64,000 nucleotides of DNA from Gammaproteobacteria bacterium (GTDB lineage: Bacteria; Pseudomonadota; Gammaproteobacteria; Steroidobacterales; Steroidobacteraceae), in the NCBI GenBank assembly GCA_027366635.1, contig DAHXNE010000077.1:1-64000 (forward strand), given 5' to 3'. This document shows positions 55,028 to 62,758 of this stretch, piece after piece. The notes beneath the pieces were generated by a model. It searched no databases. It was not told where the DNA came from and saw only the letters and a list, made by a program, of their open reading frames with translations. The translations under genes were made by a program, and so were the position numbers. The stretch's first letter is position 1; each line of letters begins with the position of its first letter.

Positions 55028-55771
55028 CTAGTGGTAGAAGCTCGCGGCGAGCGAACCGATGACCAGTGTCCAGCCGTTTACCAGCACGAACAGCATCAGC
55101 TTGAAGGGGAGCGAGATCATCACCGGCGAGACCATCATCATGCCCAACGACATCAATACGCTCGCCACGACCAGGTCGATGATCACGAACGGTATGAACA
55201 GCAGGAAGCCGATCAGAAACGCGGTCTTCAGCTCGCTGGTGAGGAATGCCGGCACCAGCACCGCCAGCGGCACAGCGAGCGGGGTGGCGTAGCCCTTGCT
55301 GCCGGCGATGTGCGTGAACACCGCGATGTCGCTTTCGCGGGTCTGATTCAGCATGAATTTCTTGACCGGGATCTCGGCCCGATCGAGTGCCGCGGTCGCG
55401 GTGAGGGTGCCGGCCGCATAGGGTTGGTAGGCGACCTGGTTGATCTGCCGAATCACCGGCGACATCACGAACAGCGTCAGGAACAGCGCGAGTCCGAGCA
55501 GCACCTGATTGGGTGGCGTCTGACCGGCGCCGAGCGCCTGGCGCAGGATCCCGAGGACGATGACGATACGCGTGAACGACGTCATCATCAGTAGGATGGC
55601 GGGCAGCAGAGTCAGCGCCGTCATCAGCGCCAAGATCTGCAACGTCAACGTATAGGTCTGCGTGCCGCCGTGGGTCTGCACGCTGAAGGCGGGAATGCCT
55701 GGTGCGGCGCAGGCGGCCGCCGGCAGCAGCGCCAGCAGCAGCAACGGCCAGCTCTTGCGCACGACACTCAT
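55028..55771 (-). CDS. fliP: Flagellar export protein FliP
   Basis: FliP (247 aa) has a cleavable signal peptide ([19 protein letters not shown]) followed by conserved export-gate helices: [30 protein letters not shown] and [19 protein letters not shown]. It lies in the fliOPQR series; its start overlaps fliO by 4 bp. Confidence 0.97.
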   Translation of the reverse strand: MSVVRKSWPLLLLALLPAAACAAPGIPAFSVQTHGGTQTYTLTLQILALMTALTLLPAILLMMTSFTRIVIVLGILRQALGAGQTPPNQVLLGLALFLTLFVMSPVIRQINQVAYQPYAAGTLTATAALDRAEIPVKKFMLNQTRESDIAVFTHIAGSKGYATPLAVPLAVLVPAFLTSELKTAFLIGFLLFIPFVIIDLVVASVLMSLGMMMVSPVMISLPFKLMLFVLVNGWTLVIGSLAASFYH

Positions 55772-56151
55772 TTACCCAGGCTCCGCTTCAATAGCGCGGC
55801 GAACGACGGCCGCGCTGGACCCTCGCCATCCATGGCCGGCTTATCGGCGCTCACCGCGCGCTCGAGCACGTGCAGCGTGTTCACCTGTCCGGGCGCGACG
55901 CCGAGCAGGATCTGTGCGTCGCCCACTCTTATCAGCACGGCGCGTTCTTTTGCGCCGAGGGACATGCTGGCGAGGACCTCGAGCGCACCGCCGGCGCGCG
56001 CCCCAAAGGTGCGCAGTCGCCGAGCAATCCAGGCAAGCACAAAGATGGCCACCAGAACGACGAGCAGTGCGAGCGTGACGGACACGATGCCGCCGGCGCC
56101 GAGGGCCGCTGGCGCCGTTGCGGTTGCCGGTGCGGCGAACAGCTGGGTCAT
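55768..56151 (-). CDS. fliO: Flagellar assembly protein FliO
   Basis: FliO (127 aa) helps assemble the FliP ring. One membrane helix (about residues 20-45, [21 protein letters not shown]) is followed by a small cytoplasmic domain with [21 protein letters not shown], typical of the family. It overlaps both fliN and fliP by 4 bp, so all three are probably co-translated. Confidence 0.93.
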   Translation of the reverse strand: MTQLFAAPATATAPAALGAGGIVSVTLALLVVLVAIFVLAWIARRLRTFGARAGGALEVLASMSLGAKERAVLIRVGDAQILLGVAPGQVNTLHVLERAVSADKPAMDGEGPARPSFAALLKRSLGK

Positions 56152-56504
56152 TTGAGCTTGCGCAGACGCTCGGCAGGGCTGATGACATCCGTCAGACGGA
56201 TGCCGAACCTCTCATTCACGACCACGACCTCGCCGTGCGCGACCAACGTTCCGTTGACGTACACGTCGAGCGGCTCGCCGGCGGTGCGGTCCAGCTCGAC
56301 TACGGAACCCTGATTGAGCTGGAGAAAGTTTCGGATCGGAATGCGTGTGCGACCGACTTCCATCGATAGTGTGACCGGTACGTCGAGAATGACCTCGAGG
56401 TTGACCTCGCCGCCTCCCTTGCCTGTGCCCTCGTCGGTCAGTGGACGCAATTCGGCGGGTTCGGCGGCTTGCGCTTGGACATTGGCGTTCATAAAGGAAC
56501 TCAT
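56148..56504 (-). CDS. fliN: Flagellar switch protein FliN
   Basis: FliN (118 aa) is part of the C ring. The C-terminal SpoA domain is clear (NLEVILDVPVTLSMEVGRTR, LNQGSVVELDRTAGEPLDV, VVVNERFGIRLTDVISPAER). ATG 56504 overlaps the fliM stop (ATGA); an in-frame ATG at 56492 is an alternative. The N-terminal ~35 residues are acidic/Gly-rich linker. Confidence 0.96.
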   Translation of the reverse strand: MSSFMNANVQAQAAEPAELRPLTDEGTGKGGGEVNLEVILDVPVTLSMEVGRTRIPIRNFLQLNQGSVVELDRTAGEPLDVYVNGTLVAHGEVVVVNERFGIRLTDVISPAERLRKLK

Positions 56505-57505
56505 TGGCTGTTGGCTGAAGACGATTCGACGGCGATTCGGTTGCGGCGGATGCGTGCCTCGATCTTCACCGCCTGATTGCCGCGCGAAGTACCGAGGGTG
56601 CCGCGCAGCACCGGCATGTCCTCGGCGATCAGGGTGACCTGACCGGAGAAATCGCAGGGCAGAATGTCGCCGGGCTTGAGATTGAGAAGCTCGGCGAGCG
56701 ATATGGACGTGCGGCCGACCAGCGTGGTGATGGCGAGTTCCGCCTCCTCGAGTTCCTGGCGCAGCGACTGCATCCAACGCTCATCCCGGTCCATCCGGTC
56801 ACTGGCCACGCCGGAATCGAGTGTCTCGCGCAGCGGCTCGATCATGGCGTACGGCATGGTGATGTACAGCGTGCCGCCGTGCCCGTCGAGCTCGATGTGA
56901 AACGAGCTCACCACGACGATCTCCGACGGCGACACGATGTTGGCGAACTGCGGGTTGATTTCCGAATGCAGGTATTCCGCTTCGAGCTCGGCGACGTGCG
57001 CCCACGCCTCGTGTAAATCGGCGAACACCCGGCGCAGCGCCAACTGGGTGATGCGCTGCTCGGTGGCGGTGAAGTCGCGGCCTTCGATCTTGGCGTGCCG
57101 GCCGATGCCGCCGAAGAAATTGTCGACGATCGCGAACACCAGCTTCGAATCAAGGACGATCAGCGCCGTGCCGCGCAGCGGATTGAGGCGCACCAGATTG
57201 AGGCTGGTCGGCACGTGCAGGGTGTGGACGAATTCGCTGAATTTCTTGATCTGAACCGTGCCGATCCCGACTTCCGGGGCGCGCCGCAGCAGGTTGTAGA
57301 GACTCACGCGGTACAGCCGAGCGAAGCGCTCGTTGATCATCTCGAGCGTGGGCATGCGCCCGCGCACGATGCGCATCTGGTTGGCGAAGTCGTAGGAGAC
57401 GACTTCACCGGGGTTCGGCGGCGGGTCGGTGTTGACCGCGCCGGTGTCGACGCCGTGCAGCAGCGCGTCGATTTCGGCCTGGTCGAGTATCTTCTCGGAG
57501 CTCAT
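56501..57505 (-). CDS. fliM: Flagellar switch protein FliM
   Basis: FliM (334 aa) receives CheY-P at the motor. The N-terminal CheY-binding peptide (KILDQAEIDALL) is intact, the middle CheC-like domain contains LVFAIVDNFFGG and the C-terminal SpoA domain contains LNLKPGDILPCD. It lies 22 bp after fliL. Confidence 0.97.
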   Translation of the reverse strand: MSSEKILDQAEIDALLHGVDTGAVNTDPPPNPGEVVSYDFANQMRIVRGRMPTLEMINERFARLYRVSLYNLLRRAPEVGIGTVQIKKFSEFVHTLHVPTSLNLVRLNPLRGTALIVLDSKLVFAIVDNFFGGIGRHAKIEGRDFTATEQRITQLALRRVFADLHEAWAHVAELEAEYLHSEINPQFANIVSPSEIVVVSSFHIELDGHGGTLYITMPYAMIEPLRETLDSGVASDRMDRDERWMQSLRQELEEAELAITTLVGRTSISLAELLNLKPGDILPCDFSGQVTLIAEDMPVLRGTLGTSRGNQAVKIEARIRRNRIAVESSSANSQ

Positions 57506-57527
57506 GGGACCATTCCGGGCGCGCCGG

Positions 57528-58028
57528 CTACTGCATCACGAAGCTGGTGAAGTAGATGGCATCGACGTGGCTCGCGTGGCCGCCGGCGGCGCTGACCACT
57601 TTGCGCACCGCGGCGAGCACGGCCGCACGCAGCCGTTGCTTTCCGGCCTCGGTGTCGAGCGTCGCGTAGCGCTGATCGCTGAGCAGCAGCAGCAGGTCGT
57701 TGCGCACCACCGGGTCGTTCTGCTTCAACAGCGTGATGGTCGCCGGGTCACGCGACATAACTTGCAGGGTCACCTGCAGATAGCGCGCCGTTTGGCCGGA
57801 GCGGAAATTCACCACGAAGGGCTTCAGCGCGAGGTAGTGCGGCGGACCGGAAGGCGGCTTGCGCGCCCCAGGCGCGCGGGCGGTCGCCCGAGCGTGCAGC
57901 AGCATGAATCCACCGGCGCCGGCGCCGAGGACCACCACGGCGATCGTGATGATCAGCCACAGCGGCGGCGAGCGCTTTTTTTTGGGCGCGGCGTTGGATT
58001 CGCTCGCGGCGGAGGGTGCGTTAGCCAT
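57528..58028 (-). CDS. fliL: Flagellar basal-body protein FliL
   Basis: FliL (166 aa) associates with stators. A short Lys-rich cytoplasmic N-terminus (APKKKRSPP) precedes one membrane helix (about residues 23-45, LWLIITIAVVVLGAGAGGFML), and the periplasmic domain contains FVVNFRSGQTARYLQVTLQV and ends YFTSFVMQ. ATG 58028 was chosen because the cytoplasmic tail and helix then match family lengths. It opens the long minus-strand fli-flh-che block behind a sigma-54 site. Confidence 0.93.
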   Translation of the reverse strand: MANAPSAASESNAAPKKKRSPPLWLIITIAVVVLGAGAGGFMLLHARATARAPGARKPPSGPPHYLALKPFVVNFRSGQTARYLQVTLQVMSRDPATITLLKQNDPVVRNDLLLLLSDQRYATLDTEAGKQRLRAAVLAAVRKVVSAAGGHASHVDAIYFTSFVMQ

Positions 58029-58074
58029 GAAGGTGGTAACTCCATTGGATCGTTGAGCGGTGCTGGCCGACGGG

Positions 58075-58091
58075 TGCAATGCCTGTGCCAC
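58075..58091 (-). promoter_or_regulatory. Sigma-54 promoter of the fliL operon
   Basis: On the minus strand the site reads GTGGCACA-GGCA-TTGCA, with both essential dinucleotides (GG and GC) at the correct spacing. Transcription would start about 35 bases before the fliL ATG. It lies in the divergent 348-bp fliL/fleQ gap, which holds no gene. Confidence 0.88.
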
Positions 58092-58148
58092 GATCACGGC
58101 GGGGCGCATAACCCTATGAAATGGGGAGCGTTTTTATTTCCGCCGTGA

Positions 58149-58164
58149 TGTGAGCCGCGTCACA
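58149..58164. promoter_or_regulatory. Perfect CRP-type palindrome in the fliL-fleQ gap
   Basis: TGTGA-GCCGCG-TCACA matches the CRP-family consensus in both arms. It lies about 58 bases upstream of the fliL sigma-54 site and 213 bases upstream of the fleQ start. In P. aeruginosa the CRP homologue Vfr is known to repress fleQ, which makes a similar control plausible here. Confidence 0.6.
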
Positions 58165-58254
58165 GCGGCGCCCCGGCGTCGGAGTTCCGTCGCTGCGGTG
58201 GCCGATCGCGTCCCGCGCTGGCCGCCAAGCGCGGTGTCGCCATCTGCAAACAAT

Positions 58255-58270
58255 CCTGAGCTGCGTCACA
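58255..58270. promoter_or_regulatory. Second CRP-type site upstream of fleQ
   Basis: CCTGA-GCTGCG-TCACA has a perfect right arm and three of five matches in the left arm. It shares the core TGAGCYGCGTCACA with the perfect site 106 bases to the left. It lies 107 bases before the fleQ start codon, next to an AT-rich stretch that may hold the fleQ promoter. Confidence 0.45.
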
Positions 58271-58376
58271 GAAAATATGTCGGTCGATCAGTCAAAGTGG
58301 CGACCGTCGGGGAAGCAAGAACTGCGATCAGGTTCGGCGGTCCCTGGAAAAAAATAACGCGAGCGAGTAAGAAGAA

Positions 58377-59555
58377 GTGAGCACCCCGATGTTTGCCGGC
58401 GAATACGCCGCCGATACCGTTGTCGACTGCGCGCCCGCGGCGCCCCCCGCGGCGCGCGCTGTCGCGCAGCCGACGCGGGCATGCCTGCCGACCGGTACGT
58501 CGACGGCAATTCGCGCCGCGATCGGACTGATCCGTCAGGTCGCGGTCCACGACTCGACGGTGCTGATCCTCGGGGAGTCGGGAACCGGCAAGGAGGTCGC
58601 CGCCCGCGCCATTCACGACCTCAGCCCGCGGCGCGACCGACCGTTCGTCGCGGTCAATTGCGGGGCGATACCCGCGGAGCTGCTCGAATCGGAGTTGTTC
58701 GGCCACGAGAAGGGCGCGTTCACCGGTGCGATCGCTGCCCGCAAGGGTCGGTTCGAGATCGCCGAGGGGGGCACGTTATTCCTCGACGAGATCGGGGACA
58801 TGAGCCCGCCCATGCAGGTGAAACTGTTGCGCGTGCTGCAGGAGCGGGTCTTCGAGCGGGTGGGTAACCACGCCCCGATGCGCTGTAACGTGCGGATCGT
58901 GGCGGCGACCCACCGTAATCTGGAAGAGTCGATCCGGCTCGGCACGTTTCGTGAGGACCTGTTTCACCGCCTGAACGTCTTTCCGATCGAGATGCCCGCG
59001 CTGCGTGAGCGGCGCGAGGATCTGCCCGCCCTGGTGGGCGAGTTCGCCGCGCGCAATGCCGCCGAGGGTCGGGGCGAACTGCGGTTCTCGGCGCGCTCGC
59101 TACGCGCGCTCGCCGAGTATCACTGGAGCGGCAACGTCCGCGAACTGTCGAATCTCGTTGAGCGTCTGTCGATCGTGTGCGCCGGCCGGTGCGTCGACGT
59201 CGCGGATCTGCCGCCGAAGTACCAGCCGCCGGCCGAGTGGGTGGACGAGGGGCAACCCGACTTGCCATTCTCGGCCGAGCCGGTCGTGCTCAGCGAGACT
59301 GCGGTACTCGCACTGCTCGATGGCGCGGCAAGTGTGCCCGCGGCGGATCTGGGCGCGCTGCCGGAGCAGGGAATCGATCTGCGCGAGCATCTGCTGCACA
59401 TCGAGCGGACACTGGTGAGGCAGGCGCTCGAGCGCGCCAACGGCACGGTGGCGCAGGCCGCCCGGCTGCTGAATCTGCGCCGCACGACGCTGGTCGAGCG
59501 GCTGCGCAAACTCGATCTCGTCGACGTCATCACCGAGGGCGCGACGGAAGTTTGA
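58377..59555 (+). CDS. fleQ: FleQ-like sigma-54 activator without N-terminal domain
   Basis: This 392-aa activator is very similar to FleQ from the AAA+ domain onwards: Walker [15 protein letters not shown] loop, Walker [13 protein letters not shown], and [13 protein letters not shown] Fis-type helix-turn-helix ([22 protein letters not shown]) closes it. FleQ of Pseudomonas has about 140 residues before the AAA+ domain; here there are only about 40, mostly Ala/Pro. The c-di-GMP-binding LFRS motif that precedes the AAA+ core in Pseudomonas FleQ is not conserved (RACL at the aligned position). GTG 58377 is the first start; ATG 58389 is an alternative. No longer frame exists upstream. Confidence 0.87.
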   Translation: MSTPMFAGEYAADTVVDCAPAAPPAARAVAQPTRACLPTGTSTAIRAAIGLIRQVAVHDSTVLILGESGTGKEVAARAIHDLSPRRDRPFVAVNCGAIPAELLESELFGHEKGAFTGAIAARKGRFEIAEGGTLFLDEIGDMSPPMQVKLLRVLQERVFERVGNHAPMRCNVRIVAATHRNLEESIRLGTFREDLFHRLNVFPIEMPALRERREDLPALVGEFAARNAAEGRGELRFSARSLRALAEYHWSGNVRELSNLVERLSIVCAGRCVDVADLPPKYQPPAEWVDEGQPDLPFSAEPVVLSETAVLALLDGAASVPAADLGALPEQGIDLREHLLHIERTLVRQALERANGTVAQAARLLNLRRTTLVERLRKLDLVDVITEGATEV

Positions 59556-59584
59556 CGCCGAGCGGCGCGGCCTTCAGCCGCGAG

Positions 59585-59600
59585 CGTGACCCACGTCACG
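59585..59600. promoter_or_regulatory. Symmetric CRP-type palindrome before the second activator
   Basis: CGTGA-CCCACG-TCACG is a symmetric relative of TGTGA-N6-TCACA, differing at the outermost base of each arm. It lies 20 bases upstream of the sigma-54 site at 59620, a position that could also suit an activator-binding site. Confidence 0.4.
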
Positions 59601-59619
59601 CTTTCCCGGCCGATCGACC

Positions 59620-59636
59620 TCGGCACGGCATTTGCA
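59620..59636 (+). promoter_or_regulatory. Sigma-54 promoter of the activator-fliEFGH operon
   Basis: TCGGCACG-GCAT-TTGCA matches the -24/-12 consensus at all but the second base. Transcription would start about 30 bases before the ATG at 59676. It separates this operon from fleQ 64 bp upstream. Confidence 0.87.
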
Positions 59637-59675
59637 TTCCTCTCTGACGAAGCGTCCCTGCATTGGGGGAAATCG

Positions 59676-60701
59676 ATGTCAGAGAGTCAAGAACCACAGT
59701 CGGCCATTCATTGCCCCGTTGGCGAGGCGCTCGAGCCGGTCGCCCAAGCGGCGGATTCCCAACGCCTGCTCGCCATCGCTCGGCGCGTGGCCGCGACCGA
59801 CTGCACGGTGCTGATCTGGGGCGAATCGGGCACCGGCAAGGAGGTGCTCGCCCGCTATATTCACCGCCGCTCGCTGCGCGTCAACGGGCCGTTCGTGGCG
59901 GTCAATTGCGCGGCCATACCCGAGAACATGCTCGAGGCGATGCTGTTCGGTTACGAGCGCGGCAGCTTCACCGGTGCGCACGCGGCGCATCCGGGCAAGT
60001 TCGAGCAGGCGCAGGGCGGTACGCTGCTGCTCGACGAGATCACCGAGATGCCGCTCGGACTGCAGGCCAAGCTGCTGCGCGTATTGCAGGAGCGCGAAGT
60101 CGAGCGCATCGGAGGCCGCGAGACCATCAGTCTGCAAGTGCGCGTCATCGCCACCACCAACCGGCGGCTGCGCGAGGAGGTCGCCGCCGGGCGCTTGCGC
60201 GAGGATCTCTATTACCGGCTGAACGTCTTTCCGCTGGCGATCGTCCCGTTGCGATTGCGGCGCGACGACGTGCTGCCGCTCGCCATGCGGTTGTTGACCG
60301 CGCGGTGCGGCCCCGGACGGCCGATTCCGGCATTGAGCGCCGAGGCGGCCCACCGGTTGCTCACCTATTCCTGGCCCGGCAATGTGCGCGAGCTCGACAA
60401 CCTGCTGCAGCGGGCGCTGATTCTGCTCAACGGCCCGGTGATCGGTGCCGAGCATATTCAGTTCGAGCTCGCCAACGAAGCGCCGGGCACGGCGCCGGAG
60501 CCGGCGCAGCCGGCCGCGGCCGGCGTCAGCTCGCTGGCCGGATCGCTGATTCAGGCCGAGCGCGATCTGATCCTCGATGCGCTGAAGAGCGGCCAGGGCA
60601 ACCGGCGCGAGGCGGCCGAGCGGCTCGGCATCAGTCCGCGCACGCTGCGCTACAAGCTGGCGCGCCTGCGCGAGTCGGGCGTGGAAATTCCGGTGGCTTG
60701 A
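59676..60701 (+). CDS. FleR/FlrC-like sigma-54 activator without receiver domain
   Basis: A 341-aa activator placed where Pseudomonas and Vibrio have fleR/flrC. Walker A is GESGTGKE and Walker B is [12 protein letters not shown]; the sigma-54 contact loop reads GSFTGA, a Ser variant of GAFTGA. A Fis-type helix-turn-helix ([20 protein letters not shown]) is at the C-terminus. Only about 30 residues precede the AAA+ domain, so the receiver domain expected in FleR/FlrC is missing, and no FleS/FlrB kinase gene lies next to it. ATG 59676 has GGGGGA 5 bases upstream. Directly followed by fliE. Confidence 0.85.
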   Translation: MSESQEPQSAIHCPVGEALEPVAQAADSQRLLAIARRVAATDCTVLIWGESGTGKEVLARYIHRRSLRVNGPFVAVNCAAIPENMLEAMLFGYERGSFTGAHAAHPGKFEQAQGGTLLLDEITEMPLGLQAKLLRVLQEREVERIGGRETISLQVRVIATTNRRLREEVAAGRLREDLYYRLNVFPLAIVPLRLRRDDVLPLAMRLLTARCGPGRPIPALSAEAAHRLLTYSWPGNVRELDNLLQRALILLNGPVIGAEHIQFELANEAPGTAPEPAQPAAAGVSSLAGSLIQAERDLILDALKSGQGNRREAAERLGISPRTLRYKLARLRESGVEIPVA

Positions 60702-60712
60702 AGGAGAGCGCG

Positions 60713-61066
60713 ATGAGTGAGATGGCAATCAATCAGGTGTTGGCACAGATCCGCGCCATGTCGTCCCAGGTGCGTCTGGATGCGCCGCGGCCGGCGGGAC
60801 TCGGCGCGCCGCTGCAGTCCGGCGCGACGGCGGCCTCCGGTACGGGCGAATTCGCCGCGATCCTCAAGCGCGGCATCGATGCGGTGAATCAGAGCGAGCA
60901 GCGGGCCAGTGCGCTCGCCGACGCGTTTTCGCGCGGCACGCCCGGAGTGTCGCTGCCGCAAGTGGTGCTGCAGGTCGAGAAGGCCAGCGTGTCGTTCGAC
61001 GCCCTGACCCAGGTGCGCAACCGCCTGATCACCGCCTACCAAGACATCATGAACATGCAGATGTAG
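60713..61066 (+). CDS. fliE: Flagellar MS-ring/rod adaptor FliE
   Basis: FliE (117 aa) joins the MS ring to the rod. The C-terminal signature is clear (VQVEKASVSFDALTQVRNRLITAYQDIMNMQM region), and the N-terminal part contains the typical short helix and a low-complexity segment. AAGGAGAG lies 5 bases upstream of the ATG. It lies 11 bp after the second activator gene and 9 bp before fliF. Confidence 0.94.
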   Translation: MSEMAINQVLAQIRAMSSQVRLDAPRPAGLGAPLQSGATAASGTGEFAAILKRGIDAVNQSEQRASALADAFSRGTPGVSLPQVVLQVEKASVSFDALTQVRNRLITAYQDIMNMQM

Positions 61067-61075
61067 CACCTGATC

Positions 61076-62758
61076 ATGGCTGCCGAATCCACTGTGTTGC
61101 GGGCCACACCGGCCATTCCCTTCAATCTGCGACCGTTGCTCCTGCTGGTCGGCATCGCCGCGGCGGTTGCCGCCGGCGTCTGGATCGTGCTGTGGTCGCG
61201 CGGACCGACCTACAGCCTGCTGTACGCCAACCTCTCGGCGCAGCAGGAGTCGCAGGTCGTGCAGGCGCTGCAGTCCGCGCAGATTCCCTACCGGCTCGAC
61301 GCCGCATCCAATGGCGTACAAGTTCCGGCCCAGCAGCTCGACGCGGCGCGTCTGAAGCTGGCGGGGCAGGGAGTGGTCGGAGGCGACAGCTTCGCTGATC
61401 TCGACAAGGGCTCGGGATTCGGGGTGAGCCAGTTCATCGAGAACGTGCGCTACCAGCACGCGCTCGAGCAGGAGTTGGCCCGCACCATCGCCAGCATGCG
61501 GCAGATCGCCGGGGCGCGCGTCAACCTGGCCGAGCCGCGCCAATCGGTGTTTCTCAGCGATCAAACCGCGGCCAGCGCTTCGGTGTTCGTGCAACTGCGC
61601 GCCGGCAACGTGCTCGGCCCGGAGCAGGTGCAGGCGATCGTCAACCTGGTCGCCTCGAGCGTGCCGAATCTAACCCCGAGTCACGTGACGGTGGTCGATC
61701 AGAACGGCCAGCTGCTGTCCGGACCGCAGGGCGACAGTCGCTATTCACTCGATGAACGCGGTTACGACATGACGCGCCGCATCGAGGCGGACGATCAGCA
61801 GCGTATCGTGACGCTGCTGACACCGCTGGTCGGGCCGGGGCTGGTGCACGCCGACGTGGTCGTTGCCCTGAACACCGCCAGCCGGGAGGAGGCGCAGGAA
61901 CTGTACCGGCCGCACAGCCAGATCGTGCGCAGCGAGCAGATCTCCGAGCAGACCAGCGGCGCAGGTGGCCCAGGCGGGGTTCCGGGCTCGCTTTCCAACG
62001 AGCCGCCGGTGCCCGGTACGCTGGCCAGTCTACCGAAGAAGACGCCGGCCGCCGCGCGGCCCGGCGCCGCGGCCAAGGCCGCCGGCGGTAAGACCGCGGC
62101 GCGGGGCGCCGCCGCGGTGCACCCGGCTCTCAAGACGGTCGGCGGCGTCGGCGTCGGCGGTCACGTGCTCTCGAGCAACGTGACGCGAAATTACGAGATC
62201 GATCGCACGCTCGACTACTCGCGGCAGCCGCCCGGGCAGATCCGCCGACTTTCCGTGGCGGTGCTGCTCGGCTATCGCCCGGTCAAGGGCGCCAACGGCA
62301 AGATCACGCAAGTCCCGCTGTCCGCGGCGGAGCTTGCGCGGGTGACGCAGCTGGTCAAGAGTGCGGTCGGATTCAATGCGGCCCGTGGCGACAGCGTGAG
62401 CGTCGTCAACGAGCCGCTCGATCTGCCGCGCGCCTCGGGCGGCCAGTTCGTGCATCCATCCCTGTGGCAGCGCCCGCTGTTCCTCACCCTGCTGAAGGTC
62501 GTGGTCGGCTTGATCGGGGTGCTGGCGCTGGTTCTGGCCGTGCTGCGGCCGCTGGTGCGTTCGCTGCTCACGGCGAGCGCCGCGCCCGCGCAGCTGGCGC
62601 CCGCGGCGCTTGCGGACGGGTCGCCGCAGGCGCAGAAGGAGGCGGTGGTGAAGGAACTCTCGCACGACCAACAGGTCGTCAACGCGCGCGCCATGGTCGG
62701 TCAGGACCCCAAGCGCGTCGCGCAGCTGGTGCGCGGCTGGGTAGGGAACGATGAGTGA
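61076..62758 (+). CDS. fliF: Flagellar MS-ring protein FliF
   Basis: FliF (560 aa) forms the MS ring. TM1 lies at about residues 22-42 and TM2 at about 467-490. The RBM/secretin-like periplasmic part contains YSLLYANLSAQQESQVVQAL and LEQELARTIASMRQI, and a Pro/Ala-rich disordered region lies at about 300-350. The C-terminal cytoplasmic tail (AMVGQDPKRVAQLVRGWV) is the FliG-binding motif. It overlaps fliG by 8 bp. Confidence 0.96.
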   Translation: MAAESTVLRATPAIPFNLRPLLLLVGIAAAVAAGVWIVLWSRGPTYSLLYANLSAQQESQVVQALQSAQIPYRLDAASNGVQVPAQQLDAARLKLAGQGVVGGDSFADLDKGSGFGVSQFIENVRYQHALEQELARTIASMRQIAGARVNLAEPRQSVFLSDQTAASASVFVQLRAGNVLGPEQVQAIVNLVASSVPNLTPSHVTVVDQNGQLLSGPQGDSRYSLDERGYDMTRRIEADDQQRIVTLLTPLVGPGLVHADVVVALNTASREEAQELYRPHSQIVRSEQISEQTSGAGGPGGVPGSLSNEPPVPGTLASLPKKTPAAARPGAAAKAAGGKTAARGAAAVHPALKTVGGVGVGGHVLSSNVTRNYEIDRTLDYSRQPPGQIRRLSVAVLLGYRPVKGANGKITQVPLSAAELARVTQLVKSAVGFNAARGDSVSVVNEPLDLPRASGGQFVHPSLWQRPLFLTLLKVVVGLIGVLALVLAVLRPLVRSLLTASAAPAQLAPAALADGSPQAQKEAVVKELSHDQQVVNARAMVGQDPKRVAQLVRGWVGNDE

